Positions 17,811 through 28,281 are shown, numbered from the stretch's first letter. The stretch: DNA of 33,823 nt from Bacteroidales bacterium (GCA_016933115.1 JAFGBL010000052.1:1-33823); one strand, 5' to 3'. The notes: generated by a model not told the origin, from the sequence alone. Numbers and translations are program-made.

Positions 17811-18590
17811 CTATTTATTATTGTTTAATACTTCCTCAATAAACTCAAATGTTGATAAAATCTCGGCTCTACCTTTTCTTATTACCACATCGTGCTCATA
17901 ATGTGCCGAAGGCAACCTGTCAGCTGTCCGAATGGTCCATCCATCTTTTTCCTGGATTACTTTTCTGGTCCCAAGATTAATCATCGGCTCAATTGCCAGT
18001 ACCATTCCTTCTTTCAGTTTTGGTCCGGATCCGCGTTTACCGTAGTTGGGAACTTCCGGTTTTTCATGTAGATTCTTTCCCAAACCGTGACCAACCAAAT
18101 CCCTCACCACTGCATAACCGAACTGTTCTACGTGATTTTGGATCGCGTACCCGATATCTCCAACCCGGTTCCCGTCAGTAGCCATCTCAATCCCGATATA
18201 CAACGATTCTTTGGTCCTGTCCATCAAATTTCGAACTTCATCCTTAATTTCCCCTACTGCAAAAGTATAGGCTGAATCACCATAAAATCCATTCTTCAAA
18301 ACCCCACAATCCACCGAAACGATGTCTCCTTCTTTCAATACTTTTTCCGATGGAAATCCATGAACCACATTTTCATTCACTGAAATACAGAGTGAAAAAG
18401 GAAATCCATTGTATCCCTTGAATCCCGGGACTGCCCCATGGTCTCTGATGAACTCCTCAGCAACCTTATCCAATGTAATGGTTTTTACTCCCGGACTTAT
18501 CAACTTAGCCACTTCAGCTAAGGTTTTACCAACAAGCAAAGAACTTTCTCTTAATAAATTTATCTCCTCTTCCGATTTGATATAAATCAT
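17811..18590 (-). CDS. map: Methionine aminopeptidase, type I
   Basis: Removes the initiator methionine from nascent proteins. The five metal ligands are all present with E. coli spacing: Asp94, Asp105, His168, Glu201 and Glu232, plus His78 in VVHGFPS. The protein has 259 residues from ATG 18590; a GTG codon lies directly before it at 18593, so the start is uncertain by one codon. It is 22 bases after secY. The secY-map-infA-rpmJ order is common in Bacteroidota and Firmicutes. Confidence 0.97.
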   Translation of the reverse strand: MIYIKSEEEINLLRESSLLVGKTLAEVAKLISPGVKTITLDKVAEEFIRDHGAVPGFKGYNGFPFSLCISVNENVVHGFPSEKVLKEGDIVSVDCGVLKNGFYGDSAYTFAVGEIKDEVRNLMDRTKESLYIGIEMATDGNRVGDIGYAIQNHVEQFGYAVVRDLVGHGLGKNLHEKPEVPNYGKRGSGPKLKEGMVLAIEPMINLGTRKVIQEKDGWTIRTADRLPSAHYEHDVVIRKGRAEILSTFEFIEEVLNNNK

Positions 18591-18612
18591 CACTCCCGCC
18601 TCATATTCTATA

Positions 18613-19980
18613 TTAACCGGTCATACTAAACGACGACCGCCCTTTTATTCTTCCTGATTTTGTGAGACCGTCATAGTGTCTCATCAACAAGTGACTTTCA
18701 ATTTGTTGCAATGTATCAAGTACAACCCCTACCAGAATCAACAGTGATGTTCCACCATAAAATTGAGCAAATTGTGTACTGACACCCACCTGGCTTACCA
18801 ATGCAGGCATGATGGCCACAAATCCCAAAAACATGGAACCGGGAAGGGTAATCCTTGACATCACATTATCAATGAATTCGGCAGTTTTTCTTCCGGGTTT
18901 AACGCCGGGGATAAATCCTCCGTTTTTCTTCATATCCTCCGCCATCTGGTTAGGATTGATGGTGATTGCCGTATAGAAGTAGGTGAACAATATGATCATC
19001 ACAAAAAATGTGAAGTTATACCAGAAACCATTGATATTTGCAAAGGCTGCAACAAAACCTGACAAACTTTCCGAATTGGTGAATCCTGCCAGTGTAATGG
19101 GCAGGAACATAATAGCTTGTGCAAAGATAATCGGCATAACACCTGCGGCATTCACCTTCAAAGGGATATACTGCCTAACTCCACCATACTGCTTATTTCC
19201 AACAATACGTTTAGCGTACTGAACCGGAATTCTCCTGGTTCCCTGAACCAAAAGAATTGACAACAGGATAACAACAACGAGGAAGGCAATCTCCAGTACG
19301 AAATATACTAATCCGCCTCCTTGCTCTTCCATCCTGGCTACAAATTCCCCGACGAGGGAAAAAGGCAATCTTGCAATGATACCGATCATAATGATCAGTG
19401 AAATACCGTTGCCAATTCCCTTCTCGGTTATTCTTTCGCCCAACCACATGATAAACATTGAACCTGCAGTAAGAATAACAATTGAAGATATCCCGAAAAA
19501 TGAAAAAATGGAATGTGTTGCCACTCCCGGATCAAACGGATAAATTCCTTCGGCAGGTAATTGCCTTACAAGGTTGGCAATGTATGCCGGTGATTGAAAA
19601 ATCAGGATGATCACTGTTAGATAACGGGTAATCTGGTTGATCTTTCTCCTTCCGCTTTCCCCTTCCTTTTGAAGTTTTTGGAAATAAGGAATAGCCATCC
19701 CCAGCAACTGTACAACGATGGATGCCGAAATATAGGGCATGATCCCAAGGGCAAACACGCTGGCGTTTGAAAAAGCACCTCCCGAAAACATATTCAATAA
19801 TCCCAGTAATCCTGAACTTCCCTGATTTTGCAGGTTAGATAGCTGATGCGGATCCACACCTGGCAGAACAACATAAGCACCCAGCCTGTAAATCAGAATG
19901 ATACCCAAAGTATACAGAATCCTGTTCCTGAGATCTTCAATCTTGGAAATATTTCGAATTATTTCAATCAGTTTTTTCAT
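18613..19980 (-). CDS. secY: Protein translocase subunit SecY
   Basis: The central channel of the Sec translocon in the inner membrane. The 455-residue protein has ten predicted membrane helices. It begins with the cytosolic MKKLIEIIRNISKIEDLRNRILYTLGIILIYR, and TM2a follows a plug-like segment (NMFSGGAFSNASVFALGIMPYISASI). Conserved cytosolic-loop parts (QGTRRIPVQYAKR; MAEDMKKNGGFIPGVKPGRKT) that contact SecA and ribosomes are intact. It lies 6 bases after rplO. secE and secG are not in the window. Confidence 0.98.
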   Translation of the reverse strand: MKKLIEIIRNISKIEDLRNRILYTLGIILIYRLGAYVVLPGVDPHQLSNLQNQGSSGLLGLLNMFSGGAFSNASVFALGIMPYISASIVVQLLGMAIPYFQKLQKEGESGRRKINQITRYLTVIILIFQSPAYIANLVRQLPAEGIYPFDPGVATHSIFSFFGISSIVILTAGSMFIMWLGERITEKGIGNGISLIIMIGIIARLPFSLVGEFVARMEEQGGGLVYFVLEIAFLVVVILLSILLVQGTRRIPVQYAKRIVGNKQYGGVRQYIPLKVNAAGVMPIIFAQAIMFLPITLAGFTNSESLSGFVAAFANINGFWYNFTFFVMIILFTYFYTAITINPNQMAEDMKKNGGFIPGVKPGRKTAEFIDNVMSRITLPGSMFLGFVAIMPALVSQVGVSTQFAQFYGGTSLLILVGVVLDTLQQIESHLLMRHYDGLTKSGRIKGRSSFSMTG

Positions 19981-19986
19981 CTATAC

Positions 19987-20433
19987 TTAGATTTTTGTTG
20001 CAACTCCACCTTGAGCTTCAATAGCCTGGATCGCTGACTTTGAGAAGGCATGGGCTTTTACCTCAAGTTTCAGTTTCAATTCTCCACGCCCAAGGATTTT
20101 AATCAAATCCTTTTTGGATGCCAATCCGTTTTCGACCAGGATTTCAGGATCGATTGCATTAAATTTTTTCTCTTCAGCAAGTTTTTGCAGGGTGTCAATA
20201 TTGATGCCATGATATTCAACACGGTTAATATTTTTGAAGCCGAACTTGGGAACTCTTCTGTAGAGCGGCATCTGACCACCTTCAAAACCGATCTTACGGC
20301 TGAAACCCGATCTTGATTTTGCGCCCTTATGTCCACGAGTTGATGTTCCACCTTTTCCGGATCCCTGACCGCGTCCAATCCTTTTCTCTTTTTTTACTGA
20401 ACCTTTTGCCGGTTTTAGATTACTTAAATCCAT
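19987..20433 (-). CDS. rplO: 50S ribosomal protein uL15
   Basis: A 148-residue late-assembly protein. The N-terminal extended arm (MDLSNLKPAKGSVKKEKRIGRGQGSGKGGTSTRGHKGAKSR) inserts into 23S rRNA, and the globular C-terminus has KAHAFSKSAIQAIEAQGGVATKI. It lies 19 bases after rpmD and 6 bases before secY. Confidence 0.98.
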   Translation of the reverse strand: MDLSNLKPAKGSVKKEKRIGRGQGSGKGGTSTRGHKGAKSRSGFSRKIGFEGGQMPLYRRVPKFGFKNINRVEYHGINIDTLQKLAEEKKFNAIDPEILVENGLASKKDLIKILGRGELKLKLEVKAHAFSKSAIQAIEAQGGVATKI

Positions 20434-20452
20434 TTTCTAAAATCTTTTTTCG

Positions 20453-20635
20453 TTATTTAACTTCTTCAACAGTAATCAGATGTTTTACGCTATCAATCAT
20501 GCCTAATATCTGAGGAGTTCCTGTTACTTCCCTTTCCTGGTGCATTTTTTTTAAACCCAATGCCTCAAGCGTCCTTTTTTGTTTCAGGGTTCTCCCTATT
20601 CCGCTTCTAACCTGTTTTATCCTGTATTTTTTCAT
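20453..20635 (-). CDS. rpmD: 50S ribosomal protein uL30
   Basis: A 60-residue protein with the compact alpha-beta fold: KYRIKQVRSGIGRTLKQKRTLEALGL, then MIDSVKHLITVEE. Its length is normal for bacterial L30. It lies between rpsE (30-base gap) and rplO (19-base gap) as in most spc clusters. Confidence 0.97.
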   Translation of the reverse strand: MKKYRIKQVRSGIGRTLKQKRTLEALGLKKMHQEREVTGTPQILGMIDSVKHLITVEEVK

Positions 20636-20665
20636 AAATTTTGAAGATATCCTGTTTCAATCAAA

Positions 20666-21184
20666 TTATCCGTTAAAAACTTTATCGAGAGCTACACCCC
20701 TGAGTTGAGCAATGGTTTGAGGATCTCTCATCCTGATCAGTGCATCGATTGTTGCTTTAACCACACTGTGGGGATTGGAAGATCCTTTCGATTTTGCCAA
20801 TACATCGGTTACGCCGACACTTTCCAGTACGGCTCGCATAGCACCACCGGCAATTACTCCGGTTCCGGGAGCTGCAGGCTTCAGGAATACAAGGGCTCCA
20901 CTGTATTTACCTTCCTGAGAATGAGGTAAAGTTCCATTGAGGATCGGAACCTTGATCAGGTTCTTTTTCGCATCGTCAATGCCTTTAGCAATGGCTGAAG
21001 TGACCTCCTTTGCTTTGCCCAGTCCATAACCAACAACTCCTTGCTCGTTTCCAACCACGACAATGGCAGAAAAACTGAAAGTCCTACCACCTTTGGTTAC
21101 TTTGGTAACCCTTTGAATACTTACCAGCCTGTCTTTGAATTCAATTTCGCTGGATTTTACTCTTTTTATATTAACGTTTGCCAT
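20666..21184 (-). CDS. rpsE: 30S ribosomal protein uS5
   Basis: A 172-residue decoding-fidelity protein. The double-stranded RNA-binding-like N-domain contains [21 protein letters not shown] and the C-domain contains [32 protein letters not shown]. The loop with VTKVTKGGR, where spectinomycin and fidelity mutations occur in other bacteria, is of ordinary type. It is 6 bases after rplR. Confidence 0.98.
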   Translation of the reverse strand: MANVNIKRVKSSEIEFKDRLVSIQRVTKVTKGGRTFSFSAIVVVGNEQGVVGYGLGKAKEVTSAIAKGIDDAKKNLIKVPILNGTLPHSQEGKYSGALVFLKPAAPGTGVIAGGAMRAVLESVGVTDVLAKSKGSSNPHSVVKATIDALIRMRDPQTIAQLRGVALDKVFNG

Positions 21185-21190
21185 AATCGT

Positions 21191-21550
21191 TTAGAATTTT
21201 AGTCCTCCTTCGCGTGCAGCTTCAGCCAATGCCTTTACCCTACCGTGATATAAATATCCACCCCTATCGAATACAACAGTTTCGATTCCGGCTTCTTTTG
21301 CCATATCTGCCACTTTTGTTCCGACTTTTTTTGCCTGATCAATTTTTGTGTCTTTTGCAGCTTCAATATCTTTAGCTGAAGAAACTGCCAACATGGTATG
21401 CCCGGCCAGATCATCTATCAGTTGCACATAAATTTGTTTATTACTTCTGAAAATTGCCATTCTCGGGCGGTCAGCCGTTCCCGACACAATTTTCCGAATT
21501 CTCATTTGAATCCGGGTTCTTCTGAATTGCTTCCTGTTTGTAATAGCCAT
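21191..21550 (-). CDS. rplR: 50S ribosomal protein uL18
   Basis: A 119-residue 5S rRNA-binding protein. It shows [20 protein letters not shown] and the C-terminal [26 protein letters not shown] signature. It lies 23 bases after rplF and 6 before rpsE. Confidence 0.98.
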   Translation of the reverse strand: MAITNRKQFRRTRIQMRIRKIVSGTADRPRMAIFRSNKQIYVQLIDDLAGHTMLAVSSAKDIEAAKDTKIDQAKKVGTKVADMAKEAGIETVVFDRGGYLYHGRVKALAEAAREGGLKF

Positions 21551-21573
21551 TCTTTATACTAATTTATATTTTA

Positions 21574-22131
21574 TTATTTTTCAGCAGCAGCTTTACCAGC
21601 TTTCTTCCTGATCACTTCACCTTTATACAATATACCTTTACCCTTATACGGTTCGGGTTTTCGCAGTGATCTGAGCTTGGCAGCAGCTTGTCCGAGCAAT
21701 TGTTTATCAATGGATTTCATGATAATCGTTGGATTTTTACCCCTTTCGGTTTTGGATTCGACATTTATTTCCGGGGGAAGTTCGAAAACTACGTTGTGCG
21801 AAAATCCAAGGGATAATTCCAGCAACTGTCCTTTAGCTTCCACCTTATAACCAACTCCAACGAGTTCCTGCATGATAGTGAATCCTTCCGAAACACCCTG
21901 TACCATATTATTGATTAATGCCCTATACAATCCGTGTTTGGATTTATGATCCTTTTCTTCAGTGGCCCTGCTCAAAGTCAATTGACCGTCTTCTATTTTC
22001 ACTGTAATGGCAGGATCAAGTTTTTGATGAAGTTCACCCAGTTTTCCTTTTACAGTAACTATATTTTCATCGTTCACCTTTATTTCAACTCCGGCCGGGA
22101 TCGCAATGGGTAATTTACCTATTCGTGACAT
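21574..22131 (-). CDS. rplF: 50S ribosomal protein uL6
   Basis: A 185-residue protein of two similar beta-alpha domains near the sarcin-ricin loop. It begins MSRIGKLPIAIPAGVEIKV and has the C-terminal signature KLRSLRKPEPYKGKGILYKGE (about 151-171). It sits 18 bases after rpsH and 23 before rplR. Confidence 0.98.
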   Translation of the reverse strand: MSRIGKLPIAIPAGVEIKVNDENIVTVKGKLGELHQKLDPAITVKIEDGQLTLSRATEEKDHKSKHGLYRALINNMVQGVSEGFTIMQELVGVGYKVEAKGQLLELSLGFSHNVVFELPPEINVESKTERGKNPTIIMKSIDKQLLGQAAAKLRSLRKPEPYKGKGILYKGEVIRKKAGKAAAEK

Positions 22132-22149
22132 AACTAAATTCTCCGATTT

Positions 22150-22548
22150 TTAACTAATATAACACAATACTTCACCGCCAATATTTAATTTGCGCGCTTC
22201 CTTGTCGGTCATTAGGCCCTGTGAAGTCGACATAACGGCAATGCCCAGGCCATTCAGAACGCGCGGCAATTCAGTGGCGCTAACATACTTCCTTAATCCA
22301 GGCTTACTGGCCCTTGAAAGATTGTTCAGGGCCGAAAGTTTGGTTACCGGGTGATATTTCAAAGCAATCTTGATTTTCCCCGGTTTAGGTTCATCCTCAA
22401 ATTTATAATTAAGGATATATCCTTTTTCAAAAAGAATCTTAGTGATTTCCTTTTTGATGTTGGATGCAGGAATTTCAACTATCCTGTGATTTGCCATCAC
22501 TGCATTCCTTATCATTGTCAGATAATCTGCAATTGGATCTGTTATCAT
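22150..22548 (-). CDS. rpsH: 30S ribosomal protein uS8
   Basis: A 132-residue central-domain 16S rRNA-binding protein. It begins with [21 protein letters not shown] and ends with the signature [28 protein letters not shown]. coli S8 represses the spc operon; no matching site was assessed here. Spacing is 18 bases to rpsN and 18 to rplF. Confidence 0.98.
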   Translation of the reverse strand: MITDPIADYLTMIRNAVMANHRIVEIPASNIKKEITKILFEKGYILNYKFEDEPKPGKIKIALKYHPVTKLSALNNLSRASKPGLRKYVSATELPRVLNGLGIAVMSTSQGLMTDKEARKLNIGGEVLCYIS

Positions 22549-22566
22549 TTTTCTATCTGTATTTTA

Positions 22567-22836
22567 TTACCAACTTGCTTTTTTAACACCCGGAATAAGG
22601 CCTTTTAAAGCCATCTCCCTGAAATTGATACGGGAAAGGCCGAATTGCCGCATATATCCCTTTGGCCTGCCAGAAAGGTTACACCTGTTATGAAGGCGTA
22701 CCCTCGAGGAGTTTTTTGGCAATTTTTGCAAAGCGATAAAATCACCTGCTGCTTTTAACTCGGCTCTTTTTTCCGCATACTGTTCAACCATTCTGCGTCT
22801 TTTAACTTCGCGGGCTTTCATTGATTCTTTAGCCAT
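22567..22836 (-). CDS. rpsN: 30S ribosomal protein uS14, zinc-free long form
   Basis: An 89-residue head protein. The C-terminal half has [32 protein letters not shown], with only one Cys where zinc-type S14 has CxxC...CxxC, so this is the longer C-minus version. It starts six bases after the rplE stop, and rpsH follows 18 bases downstream. Confidence 0.98.
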   Translation of the reverse strand: MAKESMKAREVKRRRMVEQYAEKRAELKAAGDFIALQKLPKNSSRVRLHNRCNLSGRPKGYMRQFGLSRINFREMALKGLIPGVKKASW

Positions 22837-22842
22837 ACTATT

Positions 22843-23400
22843 CTATTTATTTTGATTTTTGAACGGTAATCCGAATTCTTTTAACAATGCCATACATTCC
22901 TTATCTGTATTGGCAGTCGTTACAAAAGTGATGTCCATACCATTGATATGGCTCACTTTGTCGATGTCAATCTCCGGAAAAATGATTTGTTCGGGAACAC
23001 CAAAGGTGTAGTTGCCCCGACCATCGAACCCCTTTTCATTGATACCCCTGAAGTCCCTGATCCTGGGGATGGCGACAGCGATCAGCCTATCGAGGAATTC
23101 ATACATATTGTCACCGCGCAGTGTAACCCTTACCCCAACCGGCATTCCTTTTCTCAGTTTGAAGTTGGAAATATCCTTTTTTGATTTTGTTGGTACTGCT
23201 TTCTGACCGGTGATCATTGTCATCTCCTCGATTCCGGTATCGATCATTTTTTTATCCGTAATAGCTGCTCCCAATCCCTGGTTTACACTGATTTTTTTCA
23301 GCCTGGGAACCTGCATATTGCTTTTATAGCCAAACTGCTTTTCCAAAGCAGGGACTATCTCTTCGTTATACTTTTGTATTAACCTCGGTTTGTATTCCAT
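22843..23400 (-). CDS. rplE: 50S ribosomal protein uL5
   Basis: A 185-residue 5S rRNA-binding protein forming the central protuberance. It has [21 protein letters not shown] near 35-55, and later [20 protein letters not shown] and the [23 protein letters not shown] end. Its ATG shares one base with the rplX stop codon (TAATG), a translational-coupling arrangement. Confidence 0.98.
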   Translation of the reverse strand: MEYKPRLIQKYNEEIVPALEKQFGYKSNMQVPRLKKISVNQGLGAAITDKKMIDTGIEEMTMITGQKAVPTKSKKDISNFKLRKGMPVGVRVTLRGDNMYEFLDRLIAVAIPRIRDFRGINEKGFDGRGNYTFGVPEQIIFPEIDIDKVSHINGMDITFVTTANTDKECMALLKEFGLPFKNQNK

Positions 23401-23723
23401 TACTTGATTACCTCCCCGGATTTTTTTGAATATCTAACTGATTTATTTGATTTTGAATCCTTTTTCCTTCCGATGCGTGTAGGATTTCCGCTTCCATCAA
23501 CCAATTTCAGATTGGAAACATGGATCGGTGCTTCTTTCTTGATGATTCCGCCTTTTGGATTCTCAGCATTCGGTTTGGTGTGCTTCGAAACCATGTTAAC
23601 ACCTTCTACGATGATCTTGATTCCTTCGTCTTCCACAAAAAGCACCTTTCCGCGCGAACCTTTCGAATCGCCGGTGATAACTACTACATTATCTCCTTTT
23701 TTGATGTTTGTCTTTTTATTCAT
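23400..23723 (-). CDS. rplX: 50S ribosomal protein uL24
   Basis: A 107-residue assembly initiator with an N-terminal KOW motif ([28 protein letters not shown]) and [27 protein letters not shown]. The open frame reaches 14 codons further upstream, overlapping rplN, but homology starts at [11 protein letters not shown], so ATG 23723 is used. The stop overlaps the rplE start by one base. Confidence 0.97.
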   Translation of the reverse strand: MNKKTNIKKGDNVVVITGDSKGSRGKVLFVEDEGIKIIVEGVNMVSKHTKPNAENPKGGIIKKEAPIHVSNLKLVDGSGNPTRIGRKKDSKSNKSVRYSKKSGEVIK

Positions 23724-23736
23724 GATTGTTTGTTTT

Positions 23737-24105
23737 TTAAAGCACTTCCGGTGCCAATGAAACAATTTTCATGTACTGTTTTTCCCTGAGTTCCCTGGCT
23801 ACAGGCCCGAATATACGGGTGCCGATCATTTCTCCAGCATTGTTGAGCAAAACCACCGCGTTGTCATCAAAACGAATATAGGATCCATCCGGCCTTCTGT
23901 TTTCTTTCTTTGTCCTCACAACAACTGCCTTGATAACGGTACCTTTTTTAATATTCCCGGAAGGTAATGCATTTTTCACCGTAACCACTATTTTATCACC
24001 TATGGACGCGTAACGCTTTTTCGTTCCGCCCAGAACGCGGATGCAAAGTACTTCTTTTGCTCCGCTATTGTCGGCTACTGCCAATCTTGATTCTTGCTGT
24101 ATCAT
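23737..24105 (-). CDS. rplN: 50S ribosomal protein uL14
   Basis: A 122-residue beta-barrel protein at the subunit interface, binding site of the silencing factor RsfS in other bacteria. [37 protein letters not shown] and the C-terminal [20 protein letters not shown] are canonical. Only two bases separate it from rpsQ, and 13 from rplX. Confidence 0.98.
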   Translation of the reverse strand: MIQQESRLAVADNSGAKEVLCIRVLGGTKKRYASIGDKIVVTVKNALPSGNIKKGTVIKAVVVRTKKENRRPDGSYIRFDDNAVVLLNNAGEMIGTRIFGPVARELREKQYMKIVSLAPEVL

Positions 24106-24107
24106 GA

Positions 24108-24365
24108 CTATTTAGCCCTTTCAATAATTTCAACTACTCTCCAACATTTATTTTTACTCAACGGCCTTGTCTCCATGATCTTCACCAAGTCGCCCTCATG
24201 ACAATCGTTGTTTTCGTCGTGTGCCATAAATTTGGAAGTTTTTTTCACAAACTTTCCATAAATAGGGTGTTTCACCCGGCGTTCCACCACCACAACGATA
24301 GACTTATCCATTTTATCGCTGACGACAAGTCCCGTTCTTTCTTTTCTTAATTTCCTGGTTTCCAT
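24108..24365 (-). CDS. rpsQ: 30S ribosomal protein uS17
   Basis: An 85-residue OB-fold primary 16S-binding protein: [45 protein letters not shown], then [25 protein letters not shown]. The ATG overlaps the rpmC stop by one base (TAATG), suggesting translational coupling. Confidence 0.98.
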   Translation of the reverse strand: METRKLRKERTGLVVSDKMDKSIVVVVERRVKHPIYGKFVKKTSKFMAHDENNDCHEGDLVKIMETRPLSKNKCWRVVEIIERAK

Positions 24366-24580
24366 TATTTATTATCGCTTTTATTTAATTCTGCAAGCTC
24401 TCTTTTCCTAAGTTCTGTTTTAATCCGGGCAATAATTTTTCTATAAACCCTTATTTTGTTCGGATTTTCCAAAGGTGAAACCGTATGGTTCAATTTTAAT
24501 TTAACCAGTTGTTTGGTTTCGTCTTCCAAACGTTCCTTAAGTTCTTCAGTTGAAAGTTCTCTGATTACTTCTTGTTCCAT
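24365..24580 (-). CDS. rpmC: 50S ribosomal protein uL29
   Basis: A 71-residue two-helix protein near the exit tunnel: [57 protein letters not shown]. It lies 5 bases after rplP and overlaps rpsQ by one base. Confidence 0.97.
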   Translation of the reverse strand: MEQEVIRELSTEELKERLEDETKQLVKLKLNHTVSPLENPNKIRVYRKIIARIKTELRKRELAELNKSDNK

Positions 24581-24585
24581 TTTAT

Positions 24586-25014
24586 TTAATTTGTTTCTTC
24601 AACGTAATCTCTTCTTACAATAAATTTAGTTGTTACCGGAAGCTTTTGTGCTGCCAGGCGTAATGCTTCCTTGGCAATTGACAAAGGAACACCCTCGGCT
24701 TCGAACATGATCCGGCCGGGAGTTACCCTTGCAACAAACATTTCAGGGGCACCTTTTCCTTTACCCATACGAACCTCAGCCGGTTTTTTTGTGATGGGTT
24801 TGTCAGGAAATATACGGATCCAAATCTGTCCTTCACGTTTCATATGACGTGTAACCGCCTGACGTGCTGCTTCAATCTGCCGTCCGGTGATCCAGGATTC
24901 TTCCAGCGATTTGATACCAAATGAACCAAAGGCCAATTGATTACCCCGCATGGAGTTTCCTTTCATTTTTCCCTTTTGCTGTTTCCTGTATTTTGTTTTC
25001 TTTGGTTGTAACAT
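24586..25014 (-). CDS. rplP: 50S ribosomal protein uL16
   Basis: A 142-residue protein at the A-site finger and peptidyl-transferase region. It has [20 protein letters not shown] and the conserved [23 protein letters not shown]. Arg82 corresponds to the arginine hydroxylated by the YcfD oxygenase in E. coli; no such enzyme is in this window. It lies 36 bases after rpsC. Confidence 0.98.
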   Translation of the reverse strand: MLQPKKTKYRKQQKGKMKGNSMRGNQLAFGSFGIKSLEESWITGRQIEAARQAVTRHMKREGQIWIRIFPDKPITKKPAEVRMGKGKGAPEMFVARVTPGRIMFEAEGVPLSIAKEALRLAAQKLPVTTKFIVRRDYVEETN

Positions 25015-25050
25015 TATTCAATCTTATTATAATGATTCACCTATAGTTAT

Positions 25051-25755
25051 TTATCTTCTTCTTTGCTTGCCACCACGTGATGGTTGTTGTTTCTTTGGTT
25101 CTTGCGAAAATGCCGAGGTAAGGTCCACCTTGCCATAAATTTCACCTTTGCAAATCCAAACCTTTATTCCGATCCGTCCGTAGGTAGTATGAGCTTCAGC
25201 TGTCGAGTAATCGATATCGGCGCGCAGGGTATGCAATGGAATCCTTCCTTCCTTGTAAATCTCGGCACGTGCCATTTCTGCTCCCCCAAGCCTGCCAGAA
25301 ATCAAAACCTTGATACCTTCTGCTCCTATCCTCATGGTAGATGCAATAGCAGTTTTAATTGCCCTGCGGTAAGAAATCCTGCCTTCGATTTGCTTGGCAA
25401 CTGCGTTTGCTACGATCACTGCATCAAGTTCAGGACGTTTGATTTCAGAAATATTGATCTGAATTTCCTTCTTGGTCAGTTTTTTCAACTCTTCCTTGAG
25501 CTTATCTACTTCCTGACCACCTTTGCCGATGATGATCCCCGGACGGGCAGTAAAAATGGTAACGGTAACAAGTTTTAATGTCCGCTCGATTAAAATCTTT
25601 GATATACCAGCCTTCGACAACCTGGCATTCAGATACTTTCTGATCTGATCGTCTTCGAGCAACTTTTGTTCATAATTGTTGCCGCCGTACCAGTTCGAAT
25701 CCCATCCTCTGATGATTCCCAGTCTTAGGCCTATCGGATTTGTCTTTTGTCCCAT
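25051..25755 (-). CDS. rpsC: 30S ribosomal protein uS3
   Basis: A 234-residue head protein lining the mRNA entry channel. [23 protein letters not shown] at the start, a KH domain with the GKGG loop ([18 protein letters not shown], about 74-91), and the C-terminal signature [39 protein letters not shown]. It is 31 bases after rplV. Confidence 0.98.
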   Translation of the reverse strand: MGQKTNPIGLRLGIIRGWDSNWYGGNNYEQKLLEDDQIRKYLNARLSKAGISKILIERTLKLVTVTIFTARPGIIIGKGGQEVDKLKEELKKLTKKEIQINISEIKRPELDAVIVANAVAKQIEGRISYRRAIKTAIASTMRIGAEGIKVLISGRLGGAEMARAEIYKEGRIPLHTLRADIDYSTAEAHTTYGRIGIKVWICKGEIYGKVDLTSAFSQEPKKQQPSRGGKQRRR

Positions 25756-25786
25756 TAAAATTATTTTAATTTAAACTTTAAATATT

Positions 25787-26188
25787 TTATATATCTTGTT
25801 TATTGTCAACTATTAAAGTTACATGATTAGAGCGCTTCCTAACCCTGAAGGCCCTGCCTTGTGGAGCAGTTTGGATAAGTTTGAGCATCCGTGCACTGTC
25901 AACAGATACTTCTTTCACAAATAAATTGGAATCTTCAATCCTGACGCCTTCATTTTTAGCCTGCCAGTTTGAGATTGCCGATAAAAGCAATTTGTGCAGC
26001 CTGGCAGATGCTTCTAGTGATGAATGCTTTAAAATATGGATTGCTTTATCCACTTCCATGCCCCTGATCAAACCTGCAGCTAACCGCATTTTTCGGGGTG
26101 ATGTCGGGCAATTGTTGAGTTTGGCAAACGCCACCTTTTTCCGGGCTTCTTTTAATGCTTCTGCAGAATTTCGTTTTCTGGCTCCCAT
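25787..26188 (-). CDS. rplV: 50S ribosomal protein uL22
   Basis: A 133-residue exit-tunnel protein. The globular part has [29 protein letters not shown]. The long beta-hairpin reaching into the tunnel is [30 protein letters not shown], intact at the constriction where macrolide-resistance deletions occur elsewhere. It carries a short basic N-terminal extension ([18 protein letters not shown]). It lies 34 bases after rpsS. Confidence 0.97.
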   Translation of the reverse strand: MGARKRNSAEALKEARKKVAFAKLNNCPTSPRKMRLAAGLIRGMEVDKAIHILKHSSLEASARLHKLLLSAISNWQAKNEGVRIEDSNLFVKEVSVDSARMLKLIQTAPQGRAFRVRKRSNHVTLIVDNKQDI

Positions 26189-26222
26189 AACAACTATATT
26201 ATTTCTTAGTTATTTACTTTGA

Positions 26223-26501
26223 TTATCTTTTGCCTTTATCCTTACTACCTGCATGGCCTCTGAATATACGCGTCGGAGCGAATTCACCAAGTTTATGTCC
26301 TACCATGTTTTCGGTAATATAAACCGGAATAAATTTATTTCCATTATGCACGGCAATCGTTTGACCCACAAAATCGGGTGAAATCATCGATGCCCTTGAC
26401 CAGGTTTTAATCACCGTTTTCTTTTTGGATTCAATGTTGTCCAAAACTTTTTTATCCAGCTTATAATGGATATATGGTCCTTTTTTTAATGATCGGCTCA
26501 T
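26223..26501 (-). CDS. rpsS: 30S ribosomal protein uS19
   Basis: A 92-residue head protein near the A-site t[22 protein letters not shown], then [53 protein letters not shown]. Complete and canonical; 12 bases after rplB. Confidence 0.98.
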   Translation of the reverse strand: MSRSLKKGPYIHYKLDKKVLDNIESKKKTVIKTWSRASMISPDFVGQTIAVHNGNKFIPVYITENMVGHKLGEFAPTRIFRGHAGSKDKGKR

Positions 26502-26513
26502 ACTATTTCAATA

Positions 26514-27338
26514 TTATTTTTTCCGTTTTTCAATGATATAATTGTCCGAAGACTTTTTAGGCGACCTGGTTTTATACCCCTTGGCCGGAATACCCTTTCT
26601 GCTTCTTGGATGTCCTCCGGAAGCGCGTCCTTCACCGCCACCCATCGGGTGATCAACCGGGTTCATGGCAACACCACGGGTACGTGGTCTTCTTCCCAAC
26701 CACCTGCTTCTCCCTGCTTTGCCAGATATTTCGAGGCTGTGATCGGTATTGGAAACCATACCAATGGTAGCCTTGCAGGCTTGCAGGATCATCCTGGTTT
26801 CACCGGACGGAAGTTTGATGATTGCAAACTTACCTTCACGCGACATCAACTGTGCATATGATCCTGCGCTGCGTGCCATTTTTGCACCCTGTCCGGGACG
26901 AAGCTCAATATTATGTATGATCGTCCCAAATGGAATTTCACTCAGATAAAGTGAGTTTCCAAGATCAGGGGAAACACCCTTGCCAGAGACTACTTCCTGC
27001 CCTACTTTGATCCCATTCGGAGCTATAATATAGCGTTTTTCTCCATCAGCATAACTCAACAAAGCAATTCGAGCAGTCCTGTTTGGGTCATACTCAATTG
27101 TTTTGACCTTTGCCGGAACGCCTTCTTTATCCCTTTTGAAATCAATAATTCTATATTTCTGTTTATGACCGCCACCTAGGTAACGCATTGTCATTTTTCC
27201 TTCATTGTTCCTTCCTCCTGATTTCTTGTTGGGTGACAACAAACTCTTTTCAGGTTTGGAGGCGGTAACTTCATCAAACGCACTAATTAATTTAAAACGT
27301 TGACTGGATGTTGTCGGTTTGAATTTTTTTAAAGCCAT
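26514..27338 (-). CDS. rplB: 50S ribosomal protein uL2
   Basis: A 274-residue protein essential for subunit joining and peptidyl transfer. It has [19 protein letters not shown] near 55-73 and the C-terminal signature [28 protein letters not shown], whose VDH histidine is the functionally important residue (His229 in E. coli). It lies 5 bases after rplW and 12 before rpsS. Confidence 0.98.
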   Translation of the reverse strand: MALKKFKPTTSSQRFKLISAFDEVTASKPEKSLLSPNKKSGGRNNEGKMTMRYLGGGHKQKYRIIDFKRDKEGVPAKVKTIEYDPNRTARIALLSYADGEKRYIIAPNGIKVGQEVVSGKGVSPDLGNSLYLSEIPFGTIIHNIELRPGQGAKMARSAGSYAQLMSREGKFAIIKLPSGETRMILQACKATIGMVSNTDHSLEISGKAGRSRWLGRRPRTRGVAMNPVDHPMGGGEGRASGGHPRSRKGIPAKGYKTRSPKKSSDNYIIEKRKK

Positions 27339-27343
27339 TTATC

Positions 27344-27634
27344 TTAAATATTGCTGTAAAAATCAATTGTTTCACCTTGGGCTAATGTTACAATAGCCTT
27401 TTTATATGAACTTGTTCTTCCGGTCAATATCCCGGATTTTGTATTCCGGGATTTCTTTTTACCGGAAATATTTAAGGTATTGACAGCCTCGACATCAACA
27501 CCGTAAAGGTCTTCTACCGCCTTTTTGATCTGGATTTTGTTAGCTTTTCTGTGCACGATAAATCCATAGCGGTTGAGCTTTTCACCCAGGCCTGTCATTT
27601 TCTCCGTAATAACCGGTTTTATAATTATATTCAT
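27344..27634 (-). CDS. rplW: 50S ribosomal protein uL23
   Basis: A 96-residue exit-port protein, docking site of trigger factor and the signal recognition particle. IIIKPVITEKMTGLGEKLNRYGFIVHRKANKIQIKKAVEDLYGVDVEAVNTLN is the family signature. It lies 14 bases after rplD. Confidence 0.97.
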   Translation of the reverse strand: MNIIIKPVITEKMTGLGEKLNRYGFIVHRKANKIQIKKAVEDLYGVDVEAVNTLNISGKKKSRNTKSGILTGRTSSYKKAIVTLAQGETIDFYSNI

Positions 27635-27648
27635 CGCAATGTTATTTT

Positions 27649-28281
27649 TTAATTAACAGAATGAATTTTTTCAATTTCTTTTAAAGAACTCTCGGCAATC
27701 AATAAATTGTTGGCATTCAAAATATCATAAGTATGTACGTCGGATGCACTCACAATTTTCGCCTTTTGAAGATTTCTGGATGATAAATAAATATTTTTAT
27801 CATTTTCTGCCAATACAACCAAAACCTTTTTTTCTTTAAGTTCAAATTTTTGAAGAATTTCAATGAATTGCTTGGTTTTTGGCTTTTCAAAAGTGAAATC
27901 TTCCAGAACGATGATACTGTTTTCCTGGGCTTTGTATGTTAAAGCCGATTTCCTGGCCAGCTTCTTAAGCTTTTTGTTCAGCTTAAAACCATAATCTCTT
28001 GGCTGAGGGCCAAAAACTCTTCCTCCACCTCTGAACAAAGGATTTTTGATATCTCCAAAACGAGCAGTTCCGGTACCTTTTTGCCTTTTGATTTTCCTGG
28101 TACTACCGGCAACCTCGCTCCTTTCCTTTGCTTTATGAGTACCCTGGCGATGGTTGGCCATGTACTGCTTCACGTCGAGGTAAATAGCATGATCATTCGG
28201 TTTGATACCGAAGATATTATCGTCCAGCTTTACTTTTTTGGCCGTTTTCTGGCCGCTGATGTTATATACTTCTAACTCCAT
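27649..28281 (-). CDS. rplD: 50S ribosomal protein uL4
   Basis: A 210-residue protein whose extended loop lines the exit tunnel; the loop is seen as [37 protein letters not shown] (about 61-97). In E. coli L4 represses the S10 operon through a leader; such a leader is not present here because rpsJ follows fusA by 18 bases. Its start overlaps the rplC end by 10 bases. Confidence 0.98.
   Translation of the reverse strand: MELEVYNISGQKTAKKVKLDDNIFGIKPNDHAIYLDVKQYMANHRQGTHKAKERSEVAGSTRKIKRQKGTGTARFGDIKNPLFRGGGRVFGPQPRDYGFKLNKKLKKLARKSALTYKAQENSIIVLEDFTFEKPKTKQFIEILQKFELKEKKVLVVLAENDKNIYLSSRNLQKAKIVSASDVHTYDILNANNLLIAESSLKEIEKIHSVN

Noticed and set aside
23724-23765. 14-codon extension of uL24 overlapping rplN
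   Set aside because: uL24 homology begins at [11 protein letters not shown] and neighbouring genes rarely overlap this much.
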